NCBI RefSeq assembly: GCF_039614725.1
Contig: NZ_CP154859.1
Span: 558,001 to 622,000 of the forward strand
DNA from: Thauera sp. JM12B12
GTDB lineage: Bacteria > Pseudomonadota > Gammaproteobacteria > Burkholderiales > Rhodocyclaceae
DNA: 64,000 bases
Direction: 5' to 3'
The position numbers and the translations under genes are program-made. The notes under the pieces are model-generated. The model searched no databases and had not been told where the DNA came from. It saw only the letters and a list, made by a program, of their open reading frames with translations. The first letter of the stretch is position 1; each line of letters begins with the position of its first letter. Below are positions 17,567-26,977 of the stretch, in pieces.

Positions 17567-18163
17567 TCAGCCCTTGTACGGTCCTGCGCCGAGCCCGATC
17601 GGTGCCGGAGCGGCGGCCACGAGCCTGGAGAAGATGTGCGCGAAGTCTTCCTCGCCGGCGCGCGCGGAGGCGCGGGTGCCGGAGAGCGGGTCGTCGGCGA
17701 TGAAGCCGGCGTTGGCGCGCGCCCAGTCCTCGGCGGTGAAGTGCTTGCGGATGAGCGGCAGCACCTCGCGCTCCTCGGTCATCATGTGGGTGCGGTAGAA
17801 GGCGGCGTAGTCGTTGAAGGCGGCCTTGAAGGCCTCGAAGTGGGCCGGGTCCTGGGCGTAGCCCTTGACCGCGGCCGCGAGCACCGCGATGCGGGCGTCG
17901 GCTTGCGCGTGCTCGGCTTCGAGGCGGTCGAGCGCGGCGTCGGCGTCGTGGGTGCGCGCGCGCAGCGGGCCGAAGAGGAATTCATCCTCCTTGGGGTGGT
18001 GGCGCTTCTCGGGGTAGGCGTCCAGGTAGTGCACCATCGCCTCGAGCAGCTTGTGGTCCGGCTGCAGGCGGCCCGCGCCGATCTCGCCGATCATGTGGCG
18101 GATGGCGTGGATGATCGCCGCCAGCGACTGGTGTTCGTCCATCAGGATGCGCATCGCGTCCAT
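17567..18163 (-). CDS. hemerythrin domain protein in the mhp operon
   Basis: A 198-residue all-helical protein with the di-iron ligand pattern of bacterial hemerythrins: early His residues (MDEHQS, IIHAIRH), [13 protein letters not shown] and [13 protein letters not shown] (HxxxE type). Such proteins bind O2 reversibly or sense O2/NO. The ATG at 18163 has AAGGAC upstream; a 21-residue upstream extension in frame overlaps the livF end and was rejected. It lies between livF and mhpC with short gaps, so it is part of the aromatic operon. An oxygen-supply or NO-protection role for the dioxygenase and hydroxylase is a guess from position. Confidence 0.82.
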   Translation of the reverse strand: MDAMRILMDEHQSLAAIIHAIRHMIGEIGAGRLQPDHKLLEAMVHYLDAYPEKRHHPKEDEFLFGPLRARTHDADAALDRLEAEHAQADARIAVLAAAVKGYAQDPAHFEAFKAAFNDYAAFYRTHMMTEEREVLPLIRKHFTAEDWARANAGFIADDPLSGTRASARAGEEDFAHIFSRLVAAAPAPIGLGAGPYKG

Positions 18164-18191
18164 GGGGGTGTCCTTTTCTGTTGGGTCGGGC

Positions 18192-18989
18192 TCAGGTCGA
18201 CAGCATCGCCTGGTGCTTGCCGCCAAAGCCCAGATAGGCCTCGATCACGCGCGGATCGTCGGCCAGTTCGTGCGCCGGGCCCTGCATCGCGATCTGGCCG
18301 GTCTCGAGCACGTAGGCGTAGTCGGCCACCTGCAGCGCGGCGCGCGCGTTCTGCTCGACGAGCAGGATGGAGACGCCACGCCGGCGCAGCTCGCTGATGA
18401 TGCGGAAGATCTCGCGCACGATCAGCGGCGCCAGGCCCAGGCTGGGCTCGTCCAGCATCAGGAGCTTCGGCTTGGCCATCAGCGCGCGGCCCACGGCCAG
18501 CATCTGGCGCTCGCCGCCGGACATCGTGCCCGCCTGCTGGTCGCGGCGCTCCTTCAGGCGCGGGAACAGCGCATAGACCTCTTCGAGCGTCTGGCCGTGG
18601 TCGCGCTTGCCCGAGCGGTAGCGCTGGAAGGCGCCCAGGATCAGGTTGTCCTCGACGCTCATCTCGCCGAAGAGCTCGCGCTTCTCGGGCACCAGGTTCA
18701 TGCCGCGCGCCACCATGCGCTCGACCTCGGGCACCACTTCGAGCGTGCCGTCAAAGGCGACCCGCCCCTTGGAGCCGAGCACGCCCATGATCGCCGAGAG
18801 CATCGTCGTCTTGCCCGCGCCGTTGGGGCCGATCACGGTCACGATCTGGCCCTCGCCCACGGTGAGGCTGGCGTTGGTGAGCGCCTCGACCTTGCCGTAG
18901 GACACGCACAGGTCCTTGACCTCGAGCACCGGGTTCTTTGCGGCCGCATTCGAGGCCGCGGCGCTGGCTTGCGTTTGCTGCTGTGTCAT
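18192..18989 (-). CDS. livF: branched-chain amino acid type ABC transporter ATP-binding protein LivF
   Basis: A 265-residue ABC ATPase of the LivF family. Walker A is GPNGAGKTT, the signature [15 protein letters not shown] and Walker [15 protein letters not shown] are intact. The first 18 residues are a Gln/Ala-rich extension. GAGGAG precedes the ATG. It is 14 bp from the livM-livG fusion stop. Together with livK, livH and livMG it makes a complete HAAT importer, here most likely for an aromatic acid rather than amino acids, because it is embedded in the mhp operon. Confidence 0.9.
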   Translation of the reverse strand: MTQQQTQASAAASNAAAKNPVLEVKDLCVSYGKVEALTNASLTVGEGQIVTVIGPNGAGKTTMLSAIMGVLGSKGRVAFDGTLEVVPEVERMVARGMNLVPEKRELFGEMSVEDNLILGAFQRYRSGKRDHGQTLEEVYALFPRLKERRDQQAGTMSGGERQMLAVGRALMAKPKLLMLDEPSLGLAPLIVREIFRIISELRRRGVSILLVEQNARAALQVADYAYVLETGQIAMQGPAHELADDPRVIEAYLGFGGKHQAMLST

Positions 18990-19003
18990 CGCGTTCTCCT
19001 CGC

Positions 19004-20797
19004 TCACTCCACGCCGCCCAGATAGGCCTCGAGCACCGCCGGGTTCTTCTGGATCTCGTCGGGCAGCCCCTCGGCGATCTTCTGGCCGAACTCCATCACC
19101 ACCACCCGATCCACGAGGTTCATCACGAAGTCCATGTCGTGCTCGACGATCAGCGTGGCCATGCCCTCGGCACGCAGCTTCCTGAGCAGATCGCCCAGCG
19201 CCTGCTTCTCCTTGAAGCGCAGGCCGGCCGCCGGCTCGTCGAGCAGCAAGAGGCACGGGTCGGCGCACAGCGCGCGCGCGATCTCGAGGATGCGCTGCTG
19301 GCCCAGCGCCAGGCTGCCGGCTTCCTCATACATGTGCTCCTTCAGGCCCACGCGCTCGATCTGGTACGCGGCTTCCTTCAGGATGCGCGCCTCTTCCGCG
19401 CGGTCCAGGCGCCAGGCCGAGCTCAGTACGCCCTTGCCGCTTCTGAGGTGCGCGCCGATGGCCACGTTCTCGAGCACGGTCATCGTGGGCAAGAGCTTCA
19501 CGTGCTGGAAGGTGCGGCTCATGCCCATGCGGGCGATCTCGCGCGAGTCGTGGCCCGCCACCGGCTTGCCCAGGAACAGCACCTCGCCCGAGGTCGGGGT
19601 GTCCACGCCCGAGATCTGGTTGAACATCGTGCTCTTGCCCGCGCCGTTGGGGCCGATGAGCGCGAGGATCTCGCCCGCGCGCACCTCCAGGCTCATGTCG
19701 TTGTTGGCGACCAGACCGCCGAACTTGCGGGTGACGTTCTTCGCCTCGAGGATCAGCTCGCCCGCCTTGGGCAGCGTGCGCCGCGGCAGGGTCTCGGCGT
19801 TCGCATCGATCGTCTTGTGGATGGCGCGCATCGGCACCAGTTTCTTGAGGATCGGCCACAGGCCCTCGCGCGCCCGGTGCAGCACCAGCACCATCAGGAA
19901 GCCGAACACGATCATCTCGAAGTTGCCGCTCGCCCCCAGCAAGGTGGGCAGCCAGTCCTGCAGCCACTGCTTGAGCACGGTGATGACGCCGGCGCCGACG
20001 ATCGCCCCCCACACGTAGCCGGCCCCGCCGACCACCGCCATGAAGAGGTACTCGATGCCGATATGCACGCCGAACGGGGTCGGGTTCACGAAGCGCTGCA
20101 TGTGCGCGTACAGCCAGCCCGAGGCACAGGCGAGCAGCGCCGCGATCACGAAGATGATCATGCGCGCGCGGCCGGTATCGACGCCCATCGCCTCGGCCAT
20201 CACCCGGCCGCCCTTCAAGGCGCGGATCGCACGACCCTCGCGCGAGTCGAGCAGGTTGTGGGTGGTGAGCATGGCCACGAGCAGGAAGGCCCAGATCAGG
20301 TAGTAGATCTCGCCGCCGTCGTCCAGCGTCCAGCCGAAGAGGCTGATCGCCGGGATGCCGGTGATGCCGGTGTGCCCGCCCAGGCTCGCCATGGTGCCGA
20401 AGAGGAAATACAGGCTGATGCCCCAGGCGATCGTGCCCAGCGGCAGGAAGTGGCCCGAGAGCTTGAGTGTGAGCGAGCCGATCAGCACCGCGACCACCGC
20501 GGTGAGGATCAGCCCCGCCACCAGCGTGAGCCAGGGCGAGGCCCCCACCCAGGCGATCCACGCCGGCAGATCGGTGGCGGTGGTGAGCGCGGCGGTGGTG
20601 TACGCCCCCAGGCCCACGAAGGCGGCCTGGCCGAAGCTGGTGAGGCCCCCCACGCCGGTCAGCAGCACCAGGCCCAGGGCGACCATCGCATACAGGCCGA
20701 TGTAGTTCAACAGGGTGACGTAGTACGGCGACAGGATCGCCGGCACCGCCAGCAGCAGCGCGAGGAAGGCGCCGAGCACCAGACGGTCGGTTCTCAT
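19004..20797 (-). CDS. fused ABC permease/ATPase (LivM-LivG)
   Basis: A 597-residue fusion. Residues 1-~320 are a LivM-type permease with about eight to ten membrane segments ([42 protein letters not shown]). Residues ~345-597 are a LivG-type ATPase with Walker [11 protein letters not shown], signature [16 protein letters not shown] and Walker [12 protein letters not shown]. The linker contains a Lys/Arg-rich stretch after [11 protein letters not shown]. The start overlaps the stop of livH by 4 nt. Fused LivMG chains are known in betaproteobacteria, so this is a natural fusion rather than an assembly artefact: the reading frame is continuous and both halves are intact. Confidence 0.9.
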   Translation of the reverse strand: MRTDRLVLGAFLALLLAVPAILSPYYVTLLNYIGLYAMVALGLVLLTGVGGLTSFGQAAFVGLGAYTTAALTTATDLPAWIAWVGASPWLTLVAGLILTAVVAVLIGSLTLKLSGHFLPLGTIAWGISLYFLFGTMASLGGHTGITGIPAISLFGWTLDDGGEIYYLIWAFLLVAMLTTHNLLDSREGRAIRALKGGRVMAEAMGVDTGRARMIIFVIAALLACASGWLYAHMQRFVNPTPFGVHIGIEYLFMAVVGGAGYVWGAIVGAGVITVLKQWLQDWLPTLLGASGNFEMIVFGFLMVLVLHRAREGLWPILKKLVPMRAIHKTIDANAETLPRRTLPKAGELILEAKNVTRKFGGLVANNDMSLEVRAGEILALIGPNGAGKSTMFNQISGVDTPTSGEVLFLGKPVAGHDSREIARMGMSRTFQHVKLLPTMTVLENVAIGAHLRSGKGVLSSAWRLDRAEEARILKEAAYQIERVGLKEHMYEEAGSLALGQQRILEIARALCADPCLLLLDEPAAGLRFKEKQALGDLLRKLRAEGMATLIVEHDMDFVMNLVDRVVVMEFGQKIAEGLPDEIQKNPAVLEAYLGGVE

Positions 20798-21831
20798 TCT
20801 TCTTCCTCCACGTGGTGGCTACGCAGCGAGCGCCACAGCAGCACGGGAATGATCAGGGTGAACACGATGACTTCCTTGTAGGCGCTGGCCCAGAACGAGG
20901 CGAAGGCCTCGAGCAGCCCGACCACGAGCGCGCCGGCCGCGGCCAGCGGGTAGCTCGCCAGGCCGCCGATGATCGCGGCGACGAAGCCCTTCAGGCCGAT
21001 CAGAAAGCCGGTGTCGTAGTAGATCGTGGTGATCGGGGCGATCAGCACGCCCGAGAGCGCGCCGATGAAGGCGGCCAGGAAGAACGTGAGCTTGCCGGCG
21101 AGCGCGGGCGAGATCCCCATCAGCTGCGCGCCGACGCGGTTGATCGCGGTCGCGCGCAGCGCCTTGCCGTAGAGCGTGCGCTCGAAGAACTGGTAGAGCG
21201 CCACGATCAGCAGCACCGACACCACCAGCACCCAGATCGTCTGCCCGGAGACCATCAGCGGACCGAGCTCGAGGCTGGCGTCGCTGAAGGACGGCGTCCT
21301 CTGGCCTTCGGCCCCGAAGAAGAGCAGCCCGAGGCCGACCATGGCGATATGCACCGCCACCGAGACGATCAACAGGATCAGCACCGGGGCGGAGGCGATC
21401 GGCTGGTACATCAGGCGATACATCATCGGCCCCATCGGCACCACGATCGCCAGCGTCAGGATCACCTGCAGCGCCAGCGGCAGCTCGTTGGCCGGCAGCG
21501 CCCAGAGCAGCCCGGCGAGCGCCAGCGGGTAGGCCAGGTTCCAGCCCGCCACGCCCGCGGCACGCTGCAGCTGCCCGGCCTTGAGGGCCTTGGCGCCGTC
21601 GAGCGCGCTCACCAGCACCCCCATCACCACCAGCAGCCACACCGTGGCCGGTACCGTGCCCGACTGCATCATCGCCAGCGTCAGCGCCCCGTAGGCCACG
21701 AACTCGCCCTGCTGGATGAAGATCACCCGCGTGACCGCGAACACCAGCACCAGCGCCAGCGCCAAGAGCGCGTAGATCGCACCGTTGGTGATGCCGTCCT
21801 GGCCCAGGATCAGTGCAACAGTTGAATCCAT
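20794..21831 (-). CDS. livH: branched-chain amino acid type ABC permease LivH
   Basis: A 345-residue LivH-type inner-membrane permease. The N-terminal GQDGITNGAIYALLALALVL and the later GLKGFVAAIIGGLASYPLAAAGALVVGLLE are the family hallmarks. The ATG at 21831 has AAGGAGG upstream; the nine residues before it in frame were discarded. A hairpin lies in the 151-bp gap after livK, which may lower expression of livH relative to the binding protein. Confidence 0.9.
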   Translation of the reverse strand: MDSTVALILGQDGITNGAIYALLALALVLVFAVTRVIFIQQGEFVAYGALTLAMMQSGTVPATVWLLVVMGVLVSALDGAKALKAGQLQRAAGVAGWNLAYPLALAGLLWALPANELPLALQVILTLAIVVPMGPMMYRLMYQPIASAPVLILLIVSVAVHIAMVGLGLLFFGAEGQRTPSFSDASLELGPLMVSGQTIWVLVVSVLLIVALYQFFERTLYGKALRATAINRVGAQLMGISPALAGKLTFFLAAFIGALSGVLIAPITTIYYDTGFLIGLKGFVAAIIGGLASYPLAAAGALVVGLLEAFASFWASAYKEVIVFTLIIPVLLWRSLRSHHVEEEE

Positions 21832-21930
21832 CTCGTCCTCCTTCGCTCCACCCCGCACGCAGCGTGAGGCTGCCCCGCAAGCGCACCCGTGACGGGAGCG
21901 GTCTGCGGCGTGTGCAGGGGGAGTGCATGG

Positions 21931-21970
21931 GAAATGCGCGCCCCTGCCTCCGCCGGCAGGCAGCGCGCAT
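21931..21970 (-). terminator. hairpin between livK and livH (attenuating terminator)
   Basis: A two-part stem (21934-21941 with 21963-21970, eight perfect pairs; inner 21943-21948 with 21955-21960) stands just after the livK stop. On the leftward transcript it is followed by UUUCCC. Similar hairpins in ABC operons let the binding protein be made in excess. Read by eye; no energy was computed. Confidence 0.55.
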
Positions 21971-21982
21971 GCGTTGGCGTGC

Positions 21983-23122
21983 TTACTTGACGAGCGACCA
22001 CTTGCCGTTGACGACCTCGATCAGCACGACCGCCTTCGGGTCGTAGCCGCCGTGATCCTCGGCGCTCAGGGTGTAGGTGCCGTTGACGCCGACCAGACCC
22101 TTGGTGCTCTCGAGCGCCTTGCGGATGCCTTCGCGGAACTCCGGGGTGCCGGGCTTGGCCGTCTTGATGGCTTCCTTCATGGCGTTCTCGAGCAGCAGGC
22201 CGGCGTCGTAGGCCGCGCCGGCGAAGGTCGAGCGCGAATCGGCGCCGAGCTTGCCTTCGAGCTGCTGCAGGAAGGCCACGCCGGCGGTCTTGTTGGGGTG
22301 GCCGTCGGGCAACTGCTCGGCGACCAGCACCGGTGCGACCGGCAGGCGCGCGCCTTCGACGTTCTTGCCGCCCAGACGCAGGAACTCCTTGTTGGCGACC
22401 GCGTGCGACTGGTAGATCGGGCCCTTGTAGCCGCGCTCGCGCAGCGTGGTCTGCGGCAGGGCGGCCGGCGTGCCCGAGCCGCCGACGAAGACCGCGTCCG
22501 GACGCGCCGACAGCACCTTCAGCGACTGGCCGGTCACCGACGTGTCGGTGCGGGCGTAGCGCTCGGTGGCGACGATCTTGATGCCGGCGGCCTGGGTGGT
22601 CTGGATCAGCGCCTTCAGCAGCAGCTCGCCCCAGGAGTCGGAGAAGCCGATGAAGCCGACGGTCTTGACGCCCTTGGCCTTCATGTCCTCGACCACGCGG
22701 CCGACCATGATGTCGGCGGTGGGCTCGATGCGGAAGGCCCAGGCGCGCTTGTCGGCGGCGGGGTCGATCGGGGCGATCGACAGCATCGGCACCTTGGCCT
22801 CGTTGGCGACGTCGACCATCGCCATGCCGTTGGTGATCAGGTTGGGGCCGATGATGGCGTCGACCTTGTCCTCGCCGACCAGCTTGCGGGCGTTCTTGAC
22901 CGCGTTGGTCGGATCGGTGGCGTCGTCCAGCACGATGTAGTTGATCTTCTCGCCGCCGAGGCTGGCGGGCAGGAACTCGATCGCCTTCTTCGTCTCCGCG
23001 CCGAGCGAGGCGGCCGGGCCGGTGAGCGAGAACACGACGCCGACGTTGATGTCGGCCAGCGCGGGACCGGCGGACAGGGCGAGGGCGAGGGCGGCGAGTT
23101 GCGTCTTGATGCGAAGCTTCAT
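21983..23122 (-). CDS. livK: ABC transporter substrate-binding protein (LivK/HAAT family)
   Basis: A 379-residue periplasmic binding protein with a signal peptide (MKLRIKTQLAALALALS, cleavage after ALA) and a type I periplasmic-binding fold (INVGVVFSLTGPAASLG, IGPNLITNGMAM). Two in-frame ATGs lie six bases apart; AGGAG is one base before the first but seven before the second, so 23122 is preferred. As the specificity component of the operon importer it probably binds an aromatic acid such as a phenylpropionate, an inference from context. Confidence 0.88.
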   Translation of the reverse strand: MKLRIKTQLAALALALSAGPALADINVGVVFSLTGPAASLGAETKKAIEFLPASLGGEKINYIVLDDATDPTNAVKNARKLVGEDKVDAIIGPNLITNGMAMVDVANEAKVPMLSIAPIDPAADKRAWAFRIEPTADIMVGRVVEDMKAKGVKTVGFIGFSDSWGELLLKALIQTTQAAGIKIVATERYARTDTSVTGQSLKVLSARPDAVFVGGSGTPAALPQTTLRERGYKGPIYQSHAVANKEFLRLGGKNVEGARLPVAPVLVAEQLPDGHPNKTAGVAFLQQLEGKLGADSRSTFAGAAYDAGLLLENAMKEAIKTAKPGTPEFREGIRKALESTKGLVGVNGTYTLSAEDHGGYDPKAVVLIEVVNGKWSLVK

Positions 23123-23201
23123 GTTCATCTCCTGGTCTCTCTGGTGTTCAGGATGGTGCGTCGTGAGTCGGTGCTACGTCGGGGTGATGCGGTGTTGCAG
23201 G

Positions 23202-24149
23202 TCAGTTTGCGCTGCCGCTGAGGGCACCGAAGCCGGCGATCCACTCCGGGATCTCGCGGTAGTAGCGTTGCTCCGCCTGCCAGGCGCCCGCGCAGGCGGC
23301 GTCCATCGCCGCCACGGCCGCGACCCAGGTCTTGGCCTCGTGCGCCGAGCCGCCGGCGTCGGCGGTGATGTCGGCGTTGCGGTAGGCGTCGATCGAGGCC
23401 CAGTCGCGCGCGGCGAGCTGCTCCATCAGCCTGCGGTCCCACTCGGCGTTGAGCGGATGCAGCGTGCTGGTGCCGGCGGTGAAGGCCTCGGCGGCGGCGA
23501 TCGTGCGCGCCTGGCGAGCGGCGCGGGCTTCCGGCGAGGGGTTGCGGTTGTCGATCAGGCGGGCGATGACCTCCGGGTCGGTCGCGGTCGCCAGTTGCGG
23601 CACCGGCGGGTTGTGCGACAGGCCGCCGGAGCCGATGAACAGCGCGCGCTGGCCCTGCGCGCGGGCGAAGCGGCCGACGGCCTCGCCGAGCAGGCGGGCG
23701 CGCTGGCAGCTCACCACCGGCGGGGCCACCGAGTTGATGAAGATCGGCACCACCGGGTAGCGGTCGAGCGCGCCGGTGAGCTCTTCGAGCGGCTGGGCGC
23801 AGCCGTGGTCGACCTGCATGCGATACGAGAAGCCGAGGTCGATGCCGGCATCGACCACCGCCTGGGCGCAGGCTTCGGCCAGCGTGCGCGGCACGTTCAG
23901 CGGCCCGGCCGAGGTCTGATAGTCACCCACCGACTCGGCCGCCATGCCGATGCAGAACTGCGGCATCAGCTCGAGGAAGAAGCCGTTGAGGTGATCCGGC
24001 CAGAACAGGTAGATCACCTCCGGATCGAAGGCCTCGACCTCGGCGCGCAGAGTGGCGACCAACCCGGCCACCTCCCTGACGACGGCAGCCTCGGGGTCGA
24101 AGTAGCCCTTCAGCGGCGTGTGCGACAGGCATTGGAGCCGAGCGTGCAT
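23202..24149 (-). CDS. mhpB: 3-carboxyethylcatechol 2,3-dioxygenase (class III extradiol dioxygenase)
   Basis: A 315-residue LigB-type extradiol dioxygenase that opens the ring of 2,3-dihydroxyphenylpropionate. Candidate Fe(II) ligands and acid/base histidines lie in [10 protein letters not shown] near the N-terminus, [21 protein letters not shown] and [10 protein letters not shown]. Length and motifs match MhpB. The start overlaps the mhpA stop by one base (TGATG), with a GGGGG ribosome site. It is 79 bp upstream of livK. Confidence 0.92.
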   Translation of the reverse strand: MHARLQCLSHTPLKGYFDPEAAVVREVAGLVATLRAEVEAFDPEVIYLFWPDHLNGFFLELMPQFCIGMAAESVGDYQTSAGPLNVPRTLAEACAQAVVDAGIDLGFSYRMQVDHGCAQPLEELTGALDRYPVVPIFINSVAPPVVSCQRARLLGEAVGRFARAQGQRALFIGSGGLSHNPPVPQLATATDPEVIARLIDNRNPSPEARAARQARTIAAAEAFTAGTSTLHPLNAEWDRRLMEQLAARDWASIDAYRNADITADAGGSAHEAKTWVAAVAAMDAACAGAWQAEQRYYREIPEWIAGFGALSGSAN

Positions 24150-25873
24150 CAGGCGGCCCCCTTGCCCAGGTTCAGGCCCATCTTGTCGGCGAGCTGCGAC
24201 AGCAGTTCGTTGATCTTGACCGGGTAGGCGAGGCCGGCGACGAAGCGGTCGGGCCGGATCACCGCGACCGCGCCGGGGTAGCTGCCGAACCACTCCTTGA
24301 GGCGCATCTGCTCGTCGCCGACGACGATGGCGTCGGGGCCGATGTCGCGGTCGCGCTGGATCTGCACCACCGGCTTCACCGTGATGATGCGCCCGCCGAG
24401 GGCGGCGAGGATGTCGCGGCTCTTCTGGTTGAGCCAGAAACTGGGATCGACGCCCCAGCACACCAGCGCGAAGCCGCTCCCCATGACGTCGTCGAGCAGC
24501 TTGACCTCGCCGTCGCGGGTGCGCACCCTGGGCTGGATGAAGAGCTTGCCGACCGGCGAGTTCTTGCCCACGCGCCTGGTCGGCATCACCCGGCCGAGCA
24601 GCGGGGTCTTGCGTGCGAGCTGGCAGAGCAGCTGCTTGAAGCCGGGTTCGGTGTTGACCTCGGCCTCGGACACGACCAGGCCGGTCTCGTACCTGGGCAT
24701 GGGCTTGAAGCGCATCTCGGTGAAGTAGCGCTTGGCCGGCGGCACCAGGTTGAGCGCCCAGGTGGCGAAGTCGCGGGCAGCGACCACCGCCGGGTTGCGC
24801 GGCGAGAAGATGCGGCCGGCGGTCACCGACAGGTCGATCATCGCCTTGGCGTGCGGTGGACGCTCGAGCTGGTAGGTGTCGAGCAGCTTCTCGGAGGCGA
24901 TGCCCTTGACCACGTAGGCGAGCTTCCAGCCCAGGTTGGCAGCGTCGCGCATGCCGGTGTTGTAGCCCTGGCCCTGCCACACCGGCATGATGTGCGCCGC
25001 GTCGCCGGCGAGCATCACGCGGCCCACCTTCCAGCGGTCGGCGATGCGCGCGTTGTGGGTATAGACGCGCTTGCGGATGTAGTCCAGGCTGGTGGCATCG
25101 ACGCCCGGGGGCAGCACCTTGGCCATCAGCATGGCCATGTTGTGCGGCTGGGTCATCTCTTCCTCGCTCTCGTTCTCGAAGATCATGAACTCGAAGCGAC
25201 GGATCGAGTCGGGCAGCGCGACCGACACGTAGGGACGCGAGGGATCGCAGTGCATGTAGATGTTGGGCACGCCGAGCGGGTCGTTGCGCACGTCCACCAC
25301 CAGCCACTTGGAGGTGTCGGTGAAGCCGCCGAAGCCGACGTTGAGCGCGGTGCGGATCGGGCTGCGACCGCCATCGCTGCCCACCAGCCAGCGCGTGCGC
25401 AGGGTGTAGACCGTGCCGTCGCTGCGCTTGACGTCGAGGCTGACGCCCTCGGCATCCTGATCGAAGCGCAGCACGTCGCTGCCCAGGCGCACATCGACGT
25501 TGTCGAAGCGCGCGAGGCCGTCGAGCAGCACGCGGTCGACCAGCGGCTGGTTGAAGGCGTTGCGGCGCGACCAGCCGAACTCGTCGGTGCGCGGCTCGAT
25601 CGATGCGAAGCAGCGCCCGCTCCTGGTGACGAAGCGCATCCAGTGGTAAGGCGTCAGGTGCGGCAACACCGCCTCGGCCATGCCGATGCCCTGCAGCGTG
25701 CGCAGGCATTCGTCGTCCATGCCGACGGCGCGCGGGTAGTCGATCAGCTCGTCGCCGCGCTCGAGCAGGATGGCCTTGATGCCGTGCAGACCGAGCATGC
25801 TGGTGAGGGCGAGGCCGACCGGGCCGGCGCCCACGACGACGACGTCGGCATCGAAGCGGTTTTGTTCTTTCAT
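24149..25873 (-). CDS. mhpA: 3-(3-hydroxyphenyl)propionate hydroxylase
   Basis: A 574-residue FAD-dependent aromatic hydroxylase. The N-terminal [13 protein letters not shown] binds the FAD ADP moiety, [13 protein letters not shown] is the DG motif, and [21 protein letters not shown] is the second FAD motif. The length and the C-terminal thioredoxin-like tail fit MhpA, which hydroxylates 3-(3-hydroxyphenyl)propionate or 3-hydroxycinnamate with NADH. AAGGAG lies nine bases before the ATG; upstream in-frame codons were rejected. It is the first gene of the operon, divergent from mhpR, with a good sigma70-type promoter about 110 bp upstream. Confidence 0.92.
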   Translation of the reverse strand: MKEQNRFDADVVVVGAGPVGLALTSMLGLHGIKAILLERGDELIDYPRAVGMDDECLRTLQGIGMAEAVLPHLTPYHWMRFVTRSGRCFASIEPRTDEFGWSRRNAFNQPLVDRVLLDGLARFDNVDVRLGSDVLRFDQDAEGVSLDVKRSDGTVYTLRTRWLVGSDGGRSPIRTALNVGFGGFTDTSKWLVVDVRNDPLGVPNIYMHCDPSRPYVSVALPDSIRRFEFMIFENESEEEMTQPHNMAMLMAKVLPPGVDATSLDYIRKRVYTHNARIADRWKVGRVMLAGDAAHIMPVWQGQGYNTGMRDAANLGWKLAYVVKGIASEKLLDTYQLERPPHAKAMIDLSVTAGRIFSPRNPAVVAARDFATWALNLVPPAKRYFTEMRFKPMPRYETGLVVSEAEVNTEPGFKQLLCQLARKTPLLGRVMPTRRVGKNSPVGKLFIQPRVRTRDGEVKLLDDVMGSGFALVCWGVDPSFWLNQKSRDILAALGGRIITVKPVVQIQRDRDIGPDAIVVGDEQMRLKEWFGSYPGAVAVIRPDRFVAGLAYPVKINELLSQLADKMGLNLGKGAA

Positions 25874-25981
25874 CTTGCGGACTCCTTGTTGTGGGGCGGC
25901 GCCGGATCGCCTTGTGGCGGAGGGAGGCGGTGCGGACAATTCGTTGAAGAAGCGTTGTTTATGTCGCGATCAGTTGGACGG

Positions 25982-26010
25982 AGTCTAGGAATTCACGAGC
26001 GACTCAACAA
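25982..26010 (-). promoter_or_regulatory. sigma70-like promoter of mhpA
   Basis: Reading leftward, TTGTTG (26005-26010) and TAGACT (25982-25987) are separated by exactly 17 bp. The mhpR ATG lies on the other side of the intergenic region. Transcription would begin near 25975, about 100 bp before the mhpA start. Confidence 0.6.
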
Positions 26011-26030
26011 AAACACTTCAACCCCTGTCC

Positions 26031-26049
26031 ACATAGCGCACAACTATGT
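26031..26049. promoter_or_regulatory. candidate MhpR operator (ACATAG-N7-CTATGT)
   Basis: A perfect 6-bp inverted repeat with a 7-bp spacer in the mhpA-mhpR intergenic region. Its centre is about 65 bp upstream of the predicted mhpA start of transcription, a position suited to an activator, and 28 bp before the mhpR ATG, where binding could also limit mhpR expression. The sequence does not match the E. coli MhpR box closely. Confidence 0.45.
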
Positions 26050-26067
26050 TTAGAAAGGAGTTTTTTA

Positions 26068-26865
26068 ATGAGGCCTGATTCGGGTGCCGACTACGGCACG
26101 GTACGCAGCCTTGCCCGCGGGCTCGAACTCCTGCGCGTGCTGAACCGGCACGACAAGGGGCGCGCCTCGCTTGCGCAGATCGCCGCCGGCACGAGGCTGC
26201 ACAGGACGACGGTGCGCCGGCTGCTGGAGACGCTGATCGAAGAGGGCTATGTGAAGCGCAGCGTTTCGGACGACCGCTATGTGCTGACCTTGAACGTCCG
26301 CGCGCTGTCGGAGGGCTTCAAGGACGAGGAGCGTATCTCGATGGTGTCCGGGCCGGTGCTCGCCCAGTTGCTGCAGCAGGCGCGCTGGCCGTCCGACCTG
26401 TGCACGCCTGATGGCGGCTCGATGCTGATCCGCGAGTCGACGCACCGCTTCAGCTCGCTGTCCTTCAACCGTGCGATGGTGGGGGAGCGCCTGCCGATGC
26501 TGATGACTGCGGCCGGGCGCGCCTATTTCTGCTACTGCGCCGATGCCGAGCGCGAGGCGCTCCTGGTGCTGCTGCGCCGCGACCCGGTGCAGGCGGCGCT
26601 GGCCAATGACGAAAAGTTCATCACCAACCTGCTCGAGCAGACGCGCAGCCGGGGCTACAGCTCGAACGAGGGCGACTGGAGCGCGGAGCGCAAGATCGGC
26701 GCGATCGCGGTGCCCGTGTTCCAGGGCGGCAAGGTGATCGCGAGCATCAACGTGATCTACCTCGTGCGCGCGGTCTCGCATGCGGAGGCGGCCACCCGCT
26801 ACCTGCCGGCGCTGGTCGAGGCCGGGCGCCAGCTGGAAGCGGCGCTGAACGAGCCGGCGGAGTGA
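26068..26865 (+). CDS. mhpR: IclR-family transcriptional regulator MhpR
   Basis: A 265-residue IclR regulator. The N-terminal winged helix (about 12-75) contains HRTTVRRLLETLIEEGYVKR, and the C-terminal effector domain includes THRFSSLSFNRAMVGERLP. Both stretches match what I recall of E. coli MhpR, including the segment SEGFKDE. In that system MhpR activates the operon in the presence of 3-hydroxyphenylpropionate. AAAGGAG precedes the ATG after a T run. It is divergent from mhpA, the same arrangement as in E. coli. The gene ends 112 bp before the convergent decarboxylase gene. Confidence 0.9.
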   Translation: MRPDSGADYGTVRSLARGLELLRVLNRHDKGRASLAQIAAGTRLHRTTVRRLLETLIEEGYVKRSVSDDRYVLTLNVRALSEGFKDEERISMVSGPVLAQLLQQARWPSDLCTPDGGSMLIRESTHRFSSLSFNRAMVGERLPMLMTAAGRAYFCYCADAEREALLVLLRRDPVQAALANDEKFITNLLEQTRSRGYSSNEGDWSAERKIGAIAVPVFQGGKVIASINVIYLVRAVSHAEAATRYLPALVEAGRQLEAALNEPAE

Positions 26866-26910
26866 GGCGTCTTCCTCTCGCCGGGCTGCGGTCCCGGGGC
26901 GTCGAGCCGC

Positions 26911-26956
26911 CAATGAAGAACGCCCCGGCGCCCGCGGGGCTGCGGGCGTCGGGGCG
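26911..26956 (-). terminator. terminator between mhpR and the dmp-like operon
   Basis: A 15-bp stem with one mismatch (26921-26935 and 26942-26956) and a 6-nt loop lies between convergent genes. On the leftward strand it is followed by UUCUUCAUU, so it best serves the dehydrogenase-hydratase-decarboxylase operon. On the other strand there is no U tract. Confidence 0.65.
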
Positions 26957-26977
26957 CGGCTGTGGCGCGAGTTTCGC

